A stretch of 64,000 nt of DNA from Bryobacterales bacterium (GTDB lineage: Bacteria; Acidobacteriota; Terriglobia; Bryobacterales; Bryobacteraceae): positions 44,323 through 108,322 of the forward strand of contig JADLBD010000183.1 of assembly GCA_020847975.1 (NCBI GenBank), given 5' to 3'. Shown here in pieces: positions 10,021 to 20,502 of this stretch. The position numbers and the translations under genes were made by a program. The notes under the pieces are model-generated. The model saw only the letters and a list, made by a program, of their open reading frames with translations, searched no databases and was not told the origin of the DNA. Positions within the stretch are counted from its first letter, which is position 1, and each line of letters starts with the position of its first letter.

Positions 10021-11962
10021 GAGCAAAATAATCGGTATCGACCTGGGCACCACCAATTCCGTGGTCGCCGTCATGGAGGGCGGGCAGCCCGTTGTCATCC
10101 CCAATCAGGAAGGCGGACGCACAACTCCTTCCGTGGTTGGCTTCACGAAATCCGGTGAACGGCTGGTGGGCCAGGTGGCCAAGCGCCAGGCGATCACCAA
10201 CCCCGAGAATACCATTTACTCGATCAAGCGGTTCATGGGACGCCGCTTCGAGGAAGTGGGCGAAGAGACGAAGCTGGTTCCTTATCGCATAGTTCCGGGC
10301 GATAACCGCGACGCGCGCGTGGATATACAGGGCAAGAAGATGCCCCCTCCGGAGATCTCAGCGCTTGTGCTGAAGAAATTGAAGGAAGCGGCTGAGGCGT
10401 ACCTTGGGGGGAAAGTTACCAAGGCCGTGATCACGGTTCCCGCCTATTTCAACGACTCGCAGCGCCAGGCGACCAAGGATGCGGGCCAGATTGCCGGCCT
10501 CGAGGTGATGCGCATCATCAACGAGCCGACGGCGGCGGCTCTTGCCTACGGTTTGGATAAGAAGAAGGATGAAACTATCGCCGTATTCGACTTCGGCGGC
10601 GGGACCTTTGATATTTCCATTCTCGAGGTGGGCGACGGGGTGGTGGAGGTGAAATCCACCAACGGCGACACGCACCTGGGCGGCGATAACATTGACCAGC
10701 GGATTATCGACTGGATGGTGACGGATTTCAAGAAGGAGACGGGGATCGACGTTTCCAATGACCAGATGGCGCTTCAGCGCCTGAAGGAAGCCGCCGAGAA
10801 GGCGAAGATCGAACTTTCCACGCTGTTTGAGACGGAGATCAACCTGCCGTTCCTCACCGCGGACGCGACGGGTCCGAAGCACCTGGCGATGAAGTTGACG
10901 CGGGCGCGTTTCGAGCAGATGGTGGAAGACATTTTCGAGCGCACGATGGAGCCCTGCAAGCGGGCGTTGTCCGACGCCGGAATCACGCCGGCGCAGATCG
11001 ACGAAGTGGTGATGGTGGGTGGTTCGACGCGAATCCCGAAGGTATTGGAGAAAGTCCGCAACTTCTTCGGGAAGGAGCCGAACAAGAGCGTAAACCCGGA
11101 CGAGGTGGTGGCAGTGGGCGCCGCCGTGCAGGGTGGTGTGCTGGGCGGCGAAGTGAAGGACGTGCTGTTGCTGGACGTGACGCCGCTGTCGCTCGGCATC
11201 GAAACGCTGGGCGGGGTATTCACGAAGCTCATTGACCGCAACACGACGATTCCCACGCGGAAGGGCGAGGTGTTCTCGACCGCTTCGGACAACCAGACGT
11301 CGGTGGAGATCAAGGTGTATCAGGGCGAGCGCGCGATGGCTCGGGATAACCGGCTGCTGGGCGTCTTCCAACTGGTGGGCATTCCTCCGGCTCCGCGCGG
11401 GATTCCGCAGGTGGAAGTGACGTTTGACATCGACGCCAACGGGATCCTGAATGTGATGGCGAAGGACCGGGCGACGAACAACGAGCAGAAGATCACCATC
11501 ACGTCATCCTCCGGCTTGAGCAAGGACGAAGTGGAGAAGATGGCGACGGACGCCAAGTCGCATGAGGCCGAAGACCGCCGGCGCCGCGACGAGATCGACG
11601 CCCGGAACCGGGCTGACTCGATGATCTACAACGTGGAGAAGATGCTCAAGGAGCACGGCTCGAAGATCAGTGATTCCGATAAGAAGAACGTCGAGGAGGC
11701 CGTTGAAGAAACCAAGAAGATCATCCAGAGCGGCACGGTGGAACAGATCAATGCCGCGGTGGAAAAGCTGACGCAGGCTTCGCACAAACTGGCGGAGGCG
11801 ATGTACAGCGCGGCCGGCGCCCAGGGTGGCGCGGGGGCGCCTGGCGGCGGCGCTCCGGGAGCAGGCGCGGCCGGGGCCGGGGACGGCGCGGGGGCCGGGT
11901 CCGGCAAACCCAAGGACAATGTCGTGGACGCCGAGTTCGTCGACGTCGACGACAAGAAGTAA
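10019..11962 (+). CDS. dnaK: Molecular chaperone DnaK
   Basis: [29 protein letters not shown]...; C-terminal Gly-rich linker and [13 protein letters not shown]. Confidence 0.97.
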   Translation: MSKIIGIDLGTTNSVVAVMEGGQPVVIPNQEGGRTTPSVVGFTKSGERLVGQVAKRQAITNPENTIYSIKRFMGRRFEEVGEETKLVPYRIVPGDNRDARVDIQGKKMPPPEISALVLKKLKEAAEAYLGGKVTKAVITVPAYFNDSQRQATKDAGQIAGLEVMRIINEPTAAALAYGLDKKKDETIAVFDFGGGTFDISILEVGDGVVEVKSTNGDTHLGGDNIDQRIIDWMVTDFKKETGIDVSNDQMALQRLKEAAEKAKIELSTLFETEINLPFLTADATGPKHLAMKLTRARFEQMVEDIFERTMEPCKRALSDAGITPAQIDEVVMVGGSTRIPKVLEKVRNFFGKEPNKSVNPDEVVAVGAAVQGGVLGGEVKDVLLLDVTPLSLGIETLGGVFTKLIDRNTTIPTRKGEVFSTASDNQTSVEIKVYQGERAMARDNRLLGVFQLVGIPPAPRGIPQVEVTFDIDANGILNVMAKDRATNNEQKITITSSSGLSKDEVEKMATDAKSHEAEDRRRRDEIDARNRADSMIYNVEKMLKEHGSKISDSDKKNVEEAVEETKKIIQSGTVEQINAAVEKLTQASHKLAEAMYSAAGAQGGAGAPGGGAPGAGAAGAGDGAGAGSGKPKDNVVDAEFVDVDDKK

Positions 11963-12052
11963 ACGGGTCGGGTGGTGTGACATGTGGACACGGCGGGACG
12001 GCCGGGGGGATTTCCGGGCGTCCCGCCCTTCACGGGGGATAGGGGTGGCTCG

Positions 12053-13219
12053 ATGGCTTCGAAACAACAGGACTACTACGAAACGCTCGGAGTCTCGAAG
12101 AAAGCTTCGGCGGACGATATCCGCAAAGCCTACCGCCGGTTGGCGCGCAAGCATCATCCGGACCTGAATCCGGGAGACAAAGCAGCCGAGGACAAATTCA
12201 AGAAGGTACAGGAAGCCTATGACATTTTGAGCGACGAAAAGAAGCGGCAGATGTACGACCAGTACGGGTTTTACTCCGAGCAGGGGTTTCCGGGGGCGGG
12301 TCCGGGGAAGGGCGCGCCCGGAGCGGGGTTCGGGTTTGGCGGCTTCGATTTCGGCGATGTGTTCGGCGGCGCGGCGGGAGGCGCGGCGGGAGGCGCGGCG
12401 GGAGCAGGGGATGGCGGGTTCCGCGACCTGTTCAGCCAGTTCTTCCAGCGGGGACGGCAACAGGCTCCGAAGCCGGAACGCGGGTCGGATCTGGAGTACG
12501 CCCTGAATATCGACTTTTGGCAAAGCATTAAGGGCACACAGGTGCGCCTCACGATCCAGCGGCAGGAGACTTGCGGCACGTGCGGCGGGACGGGGTCTTC
12601 CGGCGGGGGGGCGGCAACCTGCCCGCAGTGCAATGGGACGGGGAACGTGACGCAGATGGCGGGGGCGATGCGGTTCAGCCTGACGTGTCCGCGTTGCGAG
12701 GGCTCGGGAAAACTGCGCAACGTCTGTCCGGCGTGCCACGGCGAGGGGCGCGTCACACAGCCGGAAACGGTGGAAGTGAGAATTCCCGCGGGGGCGCGCA
12801 CGGGCTCGCGGCTACGGGTTGCGGGGAAAGGCAGCGCGGGGTTGATGGGGGGACAGTCCGGCGATCTCTACATTACGGTTCGCGTGGACGAGCATCCCTT
12901 TTTCCATAGGGACGGGGATGATGTGATCATCAAGGTGCCGATTTCGGTTTCGGAAGCCTGTCTTGGGGCAAAGATCGAAGTGCCGACCGTCGATGGCAAA
13001 GCGCTTCTCAAGATTCCGCAGGGCACGCAGAACGGGCAGCGGTTCCGTCTGCGGGAAAAGGGCATCTTCAGCGCGCGCACGAACACTCGCGGCGATCAGA
13101 TTGTCGAGGTGAATCTGCAAGCGCCGAAGGCCAATGACGAACGTACCCGGGAGTTGATGCGAGAGCTTGCCAGCCTGCATCCCGAAGATCCGCGAGCCGA
13201 AATCTGGAGGCAGGTGTGA
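12053..13219 (+). CDS. dnaJ: Molecular chaperone DnaJ
   Basis: J domain [35 protein letters not shown]; zinc-finger motifs [32 protein letters not shown]. Confidence 0.95.
   Translation: MASKQQDYYETLGVSKKASADDIRKAYRRLARKHHPDLNPGDKAAEDKFKKVQEAYDILSDEKKRQMYDQYGFYSEQGFPGAGPGKGAPGAGFGFGGFDFGDVFGGAAGGAAGGAAGAGDGGFRDLFSQFFQRGRQQAPKPERGSDLEYALNIDFWQSIKGTQVRLTIQRQETCGTCGGTGSSGGGAATCPQCNGTGNVTQMAGAMRFSLTCPRCEGSGKLRNVCPACHGEGRVTQPETVEVRIPAGARTGSRLRVAGKGSAGLMGGQSGDLYITVRVDEHPFFHRDGDDVIIKVPISVSEACLGAKIEVPTVDGKALLKIPQGTQNGQRFRLREKGIFSARTNTRGDQIVEVNLQAPKANDERTRELMRELASLHPEDPRAEIWRQV
12368..12403 (+). repeat. 3 x 12-bp perfect tandem repeat GGCGCGGCGGGA inside the dnaJ G/F region
   Basis: Direct reading; encodes (GGAA)n. 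Confidence 0.85.
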
Positions 13220-13222
13220 GCC

Positions 13223-13618
13223 ATGACGAAACGGTCTAAAGGCGTGTACATGATCTCTTCGGTTGCCGAGCAGTACGGCATCCATCCGCAGACGCTGCGC
13301 CTCTATGAAAGAGAGGGCCTGCTGCGCCCTTCACGAAGCGAGGGCAACACTCGCCTTTACACCGATGAGGATCTCGAGCGGCTGGAGGTGATCCTGCAAC
13401 TGACCCGCGAGTTGGGAGTGAACCTGGCGGGAGTGGAGATCATTCTCAACATGCGGGAGAAGATGGGCGCCATGCAGCGCCAGATTGAGGAGTTTGTCGC
13501 CAGGCTGAACCTGGAACTGGCCACGCAACCGCACGGCTCGGAGCCGGAGCCCATCAATACGCTGATCCCCGTAATTCGAGCCGCGCCGTTTGCGGAGAAG
13601 CGGGACAAGCACAAGTAA
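13223..13618 (+). CDS. hspR: MerR-family heat-shock regulator (HspR-like)
   Basis: YMISSVAEQYGIHPQTLRLYEREGLLRPSRSEGNTRLYTDEDLERL, located 3' of dnaK-dnaJ. Confidence 0.85.
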   Translation: MTKRSKGVYMISSVAEQYGIHPQTLRLYEREGLLRPSRSEGNTRLYTDEDLERLEVILQLTRELGVNLAGVEIILNMREKMGAMQRQIEEFVARLNLELATQPHGSEPEPINTLIPVIRAAPFAEKRDKHK

Positions 13619-13619
13619 G

Positions 13620-14834
13620 CTACAAGGCTGCCGGCTTTGCCTGGGGAGCGGGCTTTCCGCCAAGGAATGGGAACAGTCGCTTCCTGGCTGGTTTTTCCTC
13701 GAGGGCTTGCTTTTGGCCTACAATCTTCCGGGCAATCTCCCGGTATTTCACGCCGAGCCGGGAATTGGGATCCACCGGGGAGCCTTCCCTCACCGCCATC
13801 TGAACGCCGGCGTAGTCATTCGGCAAGGCCACGAAGGCTTCTCTTCCGATCAGGTCTTCCATCTGCGACATGCTGAGCGTACTTTTCGCTTCTACCCGGT
13901 TGAGCACCAGGCTGATCCGCGAAGCGAGGCCTAGTTGATCGAGCATTCGTACTGCCTGGCGCGCGCTGTAGAGCGAAGTCAACTCGGTAGTGGAAACCAG
14001 CACAATGCGATTGGAATTGCGCATTACCTCGAGGGAATAAGAATCAAATTGCCCGGGCAGATCCATACAGATTGCCTCGTAGTATCCTCTGGCGTGGGCA
14101 ATGAGCTTCGCCACCTGAAGTTCCGAACCGTCCACGCGGGTTGCTTCCGCCTGCTTGTTCGAGAGCAGAATATCCACTCCGTGGGCTTTTCTCACCATCC
14201 GGCGCCACATGTCATCGTCCAGTTGCGCCGCGCGGCTTGCCGCGTCGAACAGTGTATAACCATCCTGCATCTTCAAGAGGAACTCGAGCACGCTGCAGTG
14301 GAGGTCGAAATCGAGCAACCCAACCCGCATCTGCGGAAATCCAGCGAGCGCCGCTGCCACGTTCACACAGAGGGTGGAGGCTCCCGCGCCGGGCTTGGCC
14401 GGGAGAAAGCTGATGACGTGCTGCTGTGCACCGTTCTCGGGCGGGTTCTCCCGCAGGACCCCCATTAATCGCGCCAGGGCTTCCAGCGTCTCATCGGTGC
14501 TCACCGGAACCGTCAGAAACTCCCGCATTCCGGCACGCATGGCGGTTACGACGGTTTCCGGAGTTTTGTCCATGCCGACGGCCACCATCTGTGTGCCCCG
14601 AGCCAGATTCCCGATCCGCTTCGCCAGTTCGACCGAAGCCTCGATGTCGCCGATATCGATGAAGACGATCCAAGGCGCCTGCAACTGAAAAAAACTTGCC
14701 AGTGCCGATTGTTCCGCATCGATGGGGGTGGTGTGGTGAACCACGCTTACGGCGTGAATGCGGCGTAGTACGTCCTCGACCTGCTCCCTGACGAATTTGT
14801 CTGTGGAGAATACGGCTGTGCGAATCTGTTCCAT
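13620..14834 (-). CDS. CpaE-like pilus assembly ATPase (receiver-like domain + MinD/ParA-type ATPase)
   Basis: N-terminal receiver-like region; FLPAKPGAGASTLCVNVAAALA; LLDFDLHCSVLEFLLKM. Confidence 0.8.
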   Translation of the reverse strand: MEQIRTAVFSTDKFVREQVEDVLRRIHAVSVVHHTTPIDAEQSALASFFQLQAPWIVFIDIGDIEASVELAKRIGNLARGTQMVAVGMDKTPETVVTAMRAGMREFLTVPVSTDETLEALARLMGVLRENPPENGAQQHVISFLPAKPGAGASTLCVNVAAALAGFPQMRVGLLDFDLHCSVLEFLLKMQDGYTLFDAASRAAQLDDDMWRRMVRKAHGVDILLSNKQAEATRVDGSELQVAKLIAHARGYYEAICMDLPGQFDSYSLEVMRNSNRIVLVSTTELTSLYSARQAVRMLDQLGLASRISLVLNRVEAKSTLSMSQMEDLIGREAFVALPNDYAGVQMAVREGSPVDPNSRLGVKYREIARKIVGQKQALEEKPARKRLFPFLGGKPAPQAKPAAL

Positions 14835-14998
14835 GGTCCTCCTCGAAATGCCGTTTTGCCGGTAATCTGATACCAGTTGTATCAGCAGTGATCGGGGCGC
14901 TCTACCCCCCCGTAGTACCTTTCCATGAGGGAGGAAAGTACTGGGCTGGAAGATAGAGGGCGTTTTGGTGCGCGGCCCCGCGCGGTCATAATGTTACG

Positions 14999-16225
14999 AT
15001 GAGACAGGAGCCTCCCCTATCTATGGATTCCCGCCGTAAGTTTCTGGGCAGTGTGGCCACCGGCCTCGCCACGAGTCTCGCGCCTTCGAAGGTATTGGGC
15101 GCCAATGAGCGGATCCGCGCCGGCATTATCGGCGCGGGCGCCCGCGGCATGGAGATCGTGCGCGACGCGATGGGCTGTCCGAACATCGATTTTGTGGCGT
15201 TTGCCGATATTTACACGCGCCGTCTGGAAGAGGCGAAAGCCGCCGCGCCTGGCGCGAAGACGTATCTGGATCACCGGTATCTGCTGGACGATAAATCGAT
15301 TGACGCCGTCCTGATCGCCACGCCGCAACACCTGCACTGCGAGCACTTCGTGGCCTCGCTCGAGGCCGGCAAGCATGTTTACCAGGAAAAGACGATGGCG
15401 TTCACGGTGGAGCACGCCAAGCGCATGCGGGCGGCCTACCAGAAGGTGGAGGGGAAGCGCACGGTGCAGATCGGCCACCAGGGGTGCTCGTCGGGTCTGA
15501 TGACGGATGCTCTGGCGATGGTGAACCCGGCGCGGCTGGGGAAGATCACGATGATCGAGGCCCACATGTTCCGCAACACGCCGCATGGCAAGCCGCAGTG
15601 GTCGCGCCCGGTCTATCCGGACATGACCGCGGAGAACATCCTCTGGAACCAGTTTCTGGGCGAGGCTCCCAAGCATGACTTCGACGCCAACAGGTATGTC
15701 AACTGGCGCTTTTTCTGGGATTATTCGGGTGGCAATTTCTACGAAAACATGTGCCACCAGCTGGCGTTCTGGTACCGGCCGTTGAATCTGCACATTCCCA
15801 AGGCGGTCACCACCACCGGGGGTGTGTTTCTGTGGAAAGACGGGCGGGAGGTGCCGGATACGATGAACGTCTCGATGGAGCATCCCGAGGAGTTGCTGGT
15901 GAGTTGGGCTTCGGGTTTCGGCAACAATCAACTGGGCGCTTCCGAGCATGTTCTCGGCACGGACGGAACCATCATGAAGGCGCAGCAGATCCGCTACCTG
16001 CCGCAGAAGGTGAATCTGCCGAAGGGCGAGGAAATACTGGGGCAGACGCGGACCGAGCCGCGGGCGCACATGCAGAATTTCTTCGATTGCATTCGCGGCG
16101 GCAAGGAAACGAACTGTCCGTTTGAACTCGGCTACCGCGTTTCCATTGCCTGCCGGATGGCGGTGGAAAGCTACCGCCGGGGACGCACGGTGCGCTGGGA
16201 TGCGGCGAATGAAGAGATCGTTTAG
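14999..16225 (+). CDS. Gfo/Idh/MocA family oxidoreductase with Tat signal
   Basis: SRRKFLGSVATGLATSLAPSKVLG Tat-type leader; AGIIGAGARGMEIVR nucleotide fold; CEHFVASLEAGKHVYQEKTMA. Confidence 0.85.
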   Translation: MRQEPPLSMDSRRKFLGSVATGLATSLAPSKVLGANERIRAGIIGAGARGMEIVRDAMGCPNIDFVAFADIYTRRLEEAKAAAPGAKTYLDHRYLLDDKSIDAVLIATPQHLHCEHFVASLEAGKHVYQEKTMAFTVEHAKRMRAAYQKVEGKRTVQIGHQGCSSGLMTDALAMVNPARLGKITMIEAHMFRNTPHGKPQWSRPVYPDMTAENILWNQFLGEAPKHDFDANRYVNWRFFWDYSGGNFYENMCHQLAFWYRPLNLHIPKAVTTTGGVFLWKDGREVPDTMNVSMEHPEELLVSWASGFGNNQLGASEHVLGTDGTIMKAQQIRYLPQKVNLPKGEEILGQTRTEPRAHMQNFFDCIRGGKETNCPFELGYRVSIACRMAVESYRRGRTVRWDAANEEIV

Positions 16226-16237
16226 CATCAGCGAACC

Positions 16238-17380
16238 ATGACGTTCGACTTCACGCCGGAACAGGAGCAATTGCGCAAGAGCGTGCGGGAGTTCGCGGCG
16301 GCTGAGATCGCGCCGCACGTGCTCGAGTGGGATGAGGGACAGATCTTTCCGCTCGAGGTAATCCGGAAATGCGGCCGGCTCGGGTACATGGGTTCGATTT
16401 TCCCCGAGGAGTACGGCGGGGCGGGGCTCACGTATCTCGACTACTGCATCATCATCGAGGAACTGGCGCGGGTGGACCCGTCGGTGGGGCTCATTGTTGC
16501 CGCGCATACCTCGCTTTGCTCGAACCACATTTTCCTGGCCGGAAGCGAAGAGCAGAAGCGGCGCTACCTGCCGAAACTCGCCACGGGTGAATGGATCGGC
16601 TGCTGGTCATTGACCGAACCGGAAGCCGGCTCCGATGCCGCCGGCACCCGCAGCACGGCGGTGAAGGATGGCGGCGATTGGGTGGTAAACGGAGGCAAGA
16701 CGTTTACGACCAATGCACACTATGCCGATGTCTGCGTCGGCATGGCGGTAACCGACCGGGCGCAATCGCACCGCGGCATCTCGGCGTTTCTGTTCGAGAC
16801 GGGCATGCCGGGGTTCCTGGTGGGCAAGAAAGAAAACAAGATGGGAATGCGGGCCAGCGCCACCGGGGAGGTGCTATTTCAGAACTGCCGCCTGCCGGGA
16901 TCGCAGATGCTGGGGAAACCCGGCGAGGGGTTCATTGACAGTCTGCGCGTGCTCGATGGGGGGCGCATCTCGATTGCCGCCTTGAGCGTAGGCACGGCGC
17001 TTGGCGCCTACGGCGCCGCGCTCGCCTATTCGAAGCATCGCAAGCAGTTCGGGCGATTTATTTCGGAATTCCAGGCGATCCAGCACAAACTGGCGGACAT
17101 GGCGACGTCGCTCGAAGCGGCGCGGCTGCTCACCTACCGGGCCGCTGTCCTGAAGGACGCGGGGCGGCGTGTTACCAAAGAGTCCGCCATGGCGAAACTG
17201 TTCGCCTCCGAGGCGGCTGTCGGCATCTGCAACGAAGCGGTGCAGATTCACGGCGGCTACGGCTTCATCAAGGACTACCCGGTGGAGAAGTTCTACCGCG
17301 ATGTGAAGCTGTGCACCATTGGAGAGGGCACGAGCGAAATCCAGCGGCTGGTCATCGCGCGGCAACTGTTGAATCTCTGA
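16238..17380 (+). CDS. Acyl-CoA dehydrogenase
   Basis: [24 protein letters not shown]-terminal [40 protein letters not shown]. Confidence 0.95.
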   Translation: MTFDFTPEQEQLRKSVREFAAAEIAPHVLEWDEGQIFPLEVIRKCGRLGYMGSIFPEEYGGAGLTYLDYCIIIEELARVDPSVGLIVAAHTSLCSNHIFLAGSEEQKRRYLPKLATGEWIGCWSLTEPEAGSDAAGTRSTAVKDGGDWVVNGGKTFTTNAHYADVCVGMAVTDRAQSHRGISAFLFETGMPGFLVGKKENKMGMRASATGEVLFQNCRLPGSQMLGKPGEGFIDSLRVLDGGRISIAALSVGTALGAYGAALAYSKHRKQFGRFISEFQAIQHKLADMATSLEAARLLTYRAAVLKDAGRRVTKESAMAKLFASEAAVGICNEAVQIHGGYGFIKDYPVEKFYRDVKLCTIGEGTSEIQRLVIARQLLNL

Positions 17381-18288
17381 TGGAAGACTGGGCACAGCGA
17401 ATCCTCAGCGGGGATGTCCGCGCGATGGCGCGGGCGGCGACTGCGATCGAGAACCGCACTCCACAGGCGGTGCCGCTGTTGAAGGAACTGTTTCCGCACA
17501 CGGGACGCGCCCTGATTCTGGGCATTACGGGGCCGCCGGGGGCGGGCAAGAGCACGCTTGCCGATCAACTGGCGCGCTCGCTGCGGGGGGAAAACATTTC
17601 CATTGCGATCATCGCGGTGGATCCATCGAGCCCGTTTTCGGGAGGCGCCATTCTGGGCGACCGCATCCGGATGCAGGGCCATCACGGCGATGCAGGGGTG
17701 TTCATTCGCTCGATGGCGACGCGCGGCCACATGGGCGGGCTGGCGCGGGGGACGCTCGAGATGGCGCTGATGCTGGATGCGGCGGGGCGCGAAGTGATCC
17801 TGATTGAAACGGTGGGCGTCGGGCAGGACGAAGTGGAAATTGCGCGCCTGGCCGACGTCACCGCGGTGGTGCTGGTGCCCGGCATGGGCGACGATATCCA
17901 GGCCATCAAAGCCGGCATCATGGAGATCGCCGATCTATTCGTGATCAACAAGGCGGACCAGCCTGGGGCCGCCCGGCTCGAGCAGGAACTGCACGCCATG
18001 CTGAGTATCGCGCCCAACTCCCATGGCAGGCAGATCCCGATCCTGAAGACCGTGGCCAGCGAAGGGCAGGGAATCGCGGAGGCTCTGGCTGCGATGCGCG
18101 CGGTGAAGGCCCGTGTGCGGCGTGACGGAGCGCAGTTGTGGCAACTCCGGTTGCGGGAATTGCTGCGGGAGCGGCTGCTCGATCTCTTTCCGCCGGGCGA
18201 TCTCGAGGCCGCGGCCAGAGAGGTGGCCGAGCGCAGGGTAGACCCGTATACGGTGGTGGAGCAGTGGATAGCGCGTCTGGCGCAATAG
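17380..18288 (+). CDS. meaB: Methylmalonyl-CoA mutase-associated GTPase MeaB
   Basis: GITGPPGAGKSTLADQLAR; VDPSSPFSGGAILGDRIRM; ETVGVGQDEVEIARLADVTAVVLVPGMGDDIQAIKAGIMEIADLFVINKAD. Start overlaps the upstream stop (TGATG). Confidence 0.93.
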   Translation: MEDWAQRILSGDVRAMARAATAIENRTPQAVPLLKELFPHTGRALILGITGPPGAGKSTLADQLARSLRGENISIAIIAVDPSSPFSGGAILGDRIRMQGHHGDAGVFIRSMATRGHMGGLARGTLEMALMLDAAGREVILIETVGVGQDEVEIARLADVTAVVLVPGMGDDIQAIKAGIMEIADLFVINKADQPGAARLEQELHAMLSIAPNSHGRQIPILKTVASEGQGIAEALAAMRAVKARVRRDGAQLWQLRLRELLRERLLDLFPPGDLEAAAREVAERRVDPYTVVEQWIARLAQ

Positions 18289-18379
18289 CCCGAGCGAAGG
18301 GATCAATCGAGAACCAGCCGGACTACCCGCAGCGGAAGCACAGCCGCCGCAGTCCACGCGCTGATGCCCAGCCGGATCA

Positions 18380-18835
18380 TCACGCGGCCGCGACGTGTGG
18401 GGTGCGCACTACTTCGACCGAGCAGGGTGCGTGAAGCGTCACCGCCTGGGCGACGGAGCCCAGCAGGAAGCGCCTTGCAGGGCCGTGACCGTGGGATCCG
18501 AGCACCACGAGGCCGGCTCTCCAGCGTTCGGCTTCATCCACAATCGTTTTCTTCGGCGAGCCTTCCAGCAACTCCGTGGTCACGCGCAGGTTTGGGGATT
18601 GCTCCTGGATGAGCGCGGCGGCTGTTTCCAGAATCTTCGCTCCATTCTCTTTTGCCTCTCGAAGCGACTCCTCATGAGCGGCGGCGGCGAAGAAGATGTG
18701 GTCGGGAAAGAACGGGAATGCGTGAACGACGAATAGCAGCTTGACTTCCGTGCCGGGTGGCCAAGGCCGCCGGATGATTTCCTGAACGACGGCTTCACTT
18801 GACGGCGATCCATCGATACATACGAGAACCTTCAT
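18380..18835 (-). CDS. Universal stress protein (UspA family)
   Basis: MKVLVCIDGSPSSEAVVQEI...LVVLGSHGHGPARRFLLGSVAQAVTLHAPCSVEVVR. Confidence 0.9.
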   Translation of the reverse strand: MKVLVCIDGSPSSEAVVQEIIRRPWPPGTEVKLLFVVHAFPFFPDHIFFAAAAHEESLREAKENGAKILETAAALIQEQSPNLRVTTELLEGSPKKTIVDEAERWRAGLVVLGSHGHGPARRFLLGSVAQAVTLHAPCSVEVVRTPHVAAA

Positions 18836-19123
18836 GGGATCACGCCTCCGCAAGAACGGTAAGCAAACGCCGAGCCAAACCTCAGCGTTCGGTATAAAGG
18901 CACAACCGGCACGCGGGCTTCGCCCCATGAGGCAAAATCCCCACGGCGTTCACGCCGCATGGGAATAGGGAAGCTGGGACTGTGTAGTTTCTGCGCGTAC
19001 CTCCCGCGCGAAGCGGGCGAGACCCGGCTGGCTCCGCGGCGCGATCGAGGGATTTTCGCCGGGAGGCGAGGCCATCATGCGAAGCGCCACGCTATGCGCT
19101 GGCAAGGTAGACTGGTCTTCACC

Positions 19124-20491
19124 ATGCCGCTCTTCCGCCTCATTGCTCTCTTGAGCATGCTTGCCACACTTTCAGCCGGGGAACCACTGCGTATCGCCAC
19201 TTTCCGCGCCGATGTAACGCCGCCGATCGGGTCGCCGCTATGCTGCGATGGCGGCGTCAAGCCGGCCCGGGAGATTGTTGATCCGCTTTCGGCGAGGGGC
19301 ATCATACTCTTCGTTTCGCCCAAGCCGGTGGTGATGGTGGCGGTGGATTGGACGGGCATCGCCAGTGAAGGGTGGGACGAATGGCGGGCGGAACTGGCCA
19401 AGGCGGCGGGGACGGACGCGGATCATGTCACGGTGAACACACTGCACCAGCATGACGCTCCGGAATACGACCCGGCCGCCGACCGGCTGCTCGAAGGCGT
19501 GGGACTCGGCGGCACGCTCTACAACCGTGCATTTGCGCGCACGGCTCTGGAGCGGACGGCGGCCGCGGTGAGGGCGGCGGCTCGTAATCCGGTCACTGTC
19601 TCCCATCTCGGTTTGGGCAAAGCGAAGGTGGAGAAGGTAGCCTCTTCGCGCCGGGTTCTCGGGGAAGACGGCAAGGTGAAATATGCCCGCATGAGTTCAT
19701 GCAGGATTCCGGAGGCAAGGGAGGCGCCGGAAGGAGTGGTGGATCCCTACGTGCGAATGGTGAGTTTCTGGCAGGGAACCCGGCCGCTGGCGGTGATCAC
19801 CTACTACGCTACGCACCCGCAGAGCTACTACGGACAGGGCGGCGTCAGTGCTGATTTCGTGGGTATGGCCAGAGGGTTTCGCGAGCAGGCGCTGCCTGGC
19901 GTGGCGCACATCCACTTCAACGGTGCCGGGGGCAATGTGGCAGCGGGAAAGTATAACGACGGGTCCAGGGAGATGCGTCCCGTGCTGGCGCGGCGGCTCG
20001 CGGATGGGATGAAGGCGGCGTTTGATTCCACCGTGCGCACGCCCATTCAGGCCGGAGATGCCGGCTGGCGGGTTGTCCCCGTGTTGCTGCCGCCCACCAA
20101 GTCATTAGAAGATCAACAACAGTTACGGAGACTGATGGCAGACGAGCACCAGGCGCAGCGGCTGCGGCTGCGGACGGCGCATGATCTCAACTGGGTGCGG
20201 CGCTACGAGGCAAAGCACAGGATTCCGCTGTTTCTGCTGACGCTGGGGCCGGCGGCGGTGCTCTACATGCCGGGCGAGCTTTTCGTGGAATACCAACTGG
20301 CGGCCCAGCAGATGAGGCCGGGCCGTTTTGTCGCAATGGCTGCCTATGGGGATTACGGGCCAGGCTACGTGGGAACGCGGATCTCCTACACGCAGGGCGG
20401 CTATGAGACCGGCCCGGTCTCGCGCACCGATCCCGGGGTGGAGGATGTGCTGATGGGGGGAATGCGCCGGCTGTTGGAGGCGGGGCGGTAG
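19124..20491 (+). CDS. Neutral/alkaline ceramidase-like exported protein
   Basis: Signal peptide MPLFRLIALLSMLATLSAGEPLRIATFRADVTPPIGSP; NTLHQHDAP; HFNGAGGNVAAGKYNDG. Confidence 0.7.
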   Translation: MPLFRLIALLSMLATLSAGEPLRIATFRADVTPPIGSPLCCDGGVKPAREIVDPLSARGIILFVSPKPVVMVAVDWTGIASEGWDEWRAELAKAAGTDADHVTVNTLHQHDAPEYDPAADRLLEGVGLGGTLYNRAFARTALERTAAAVRAAARNPVTVSHLGLGKAKVEKVASSRRVLGEDGKVKYARMSSCRIPEAREAPEGVVDPYVRMVSFWQGTRPLAVITYYATHPQSYYGQGGVSADFVGMARGFREQALPGVAHIHFNGAGGNVAAGKYNDGSREMRPVLARRLADGMKAAFDSTVRTPIQAGDAGWRVVPVLLPPTKSLEDQQQLRRLMADEHQAQRLRLRTAHDLNWVRRYEAKHRIPLFLLTLGPAAVLYMPGELFVEYQLAAQQMRPGRFVAMAAYGDYGPGYVGTRISYTQGGYETGPVSRTDPGVEDVLMGGMRRLLEAGR

Positions 20492-20502
20492 TGTTCGATC
20501 AA

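Noticed and set aside
10358-11371. 337-aa minus ORF inside dnaK
   Set aside because: Antisense shadow of dnaK; His/Arg/Leu-rich with no domain.
15017-16528. 503-aa minus ORF
   Set aside because: Antisense to the Gfo/Idh/MocA gene; shadow ORF composition.
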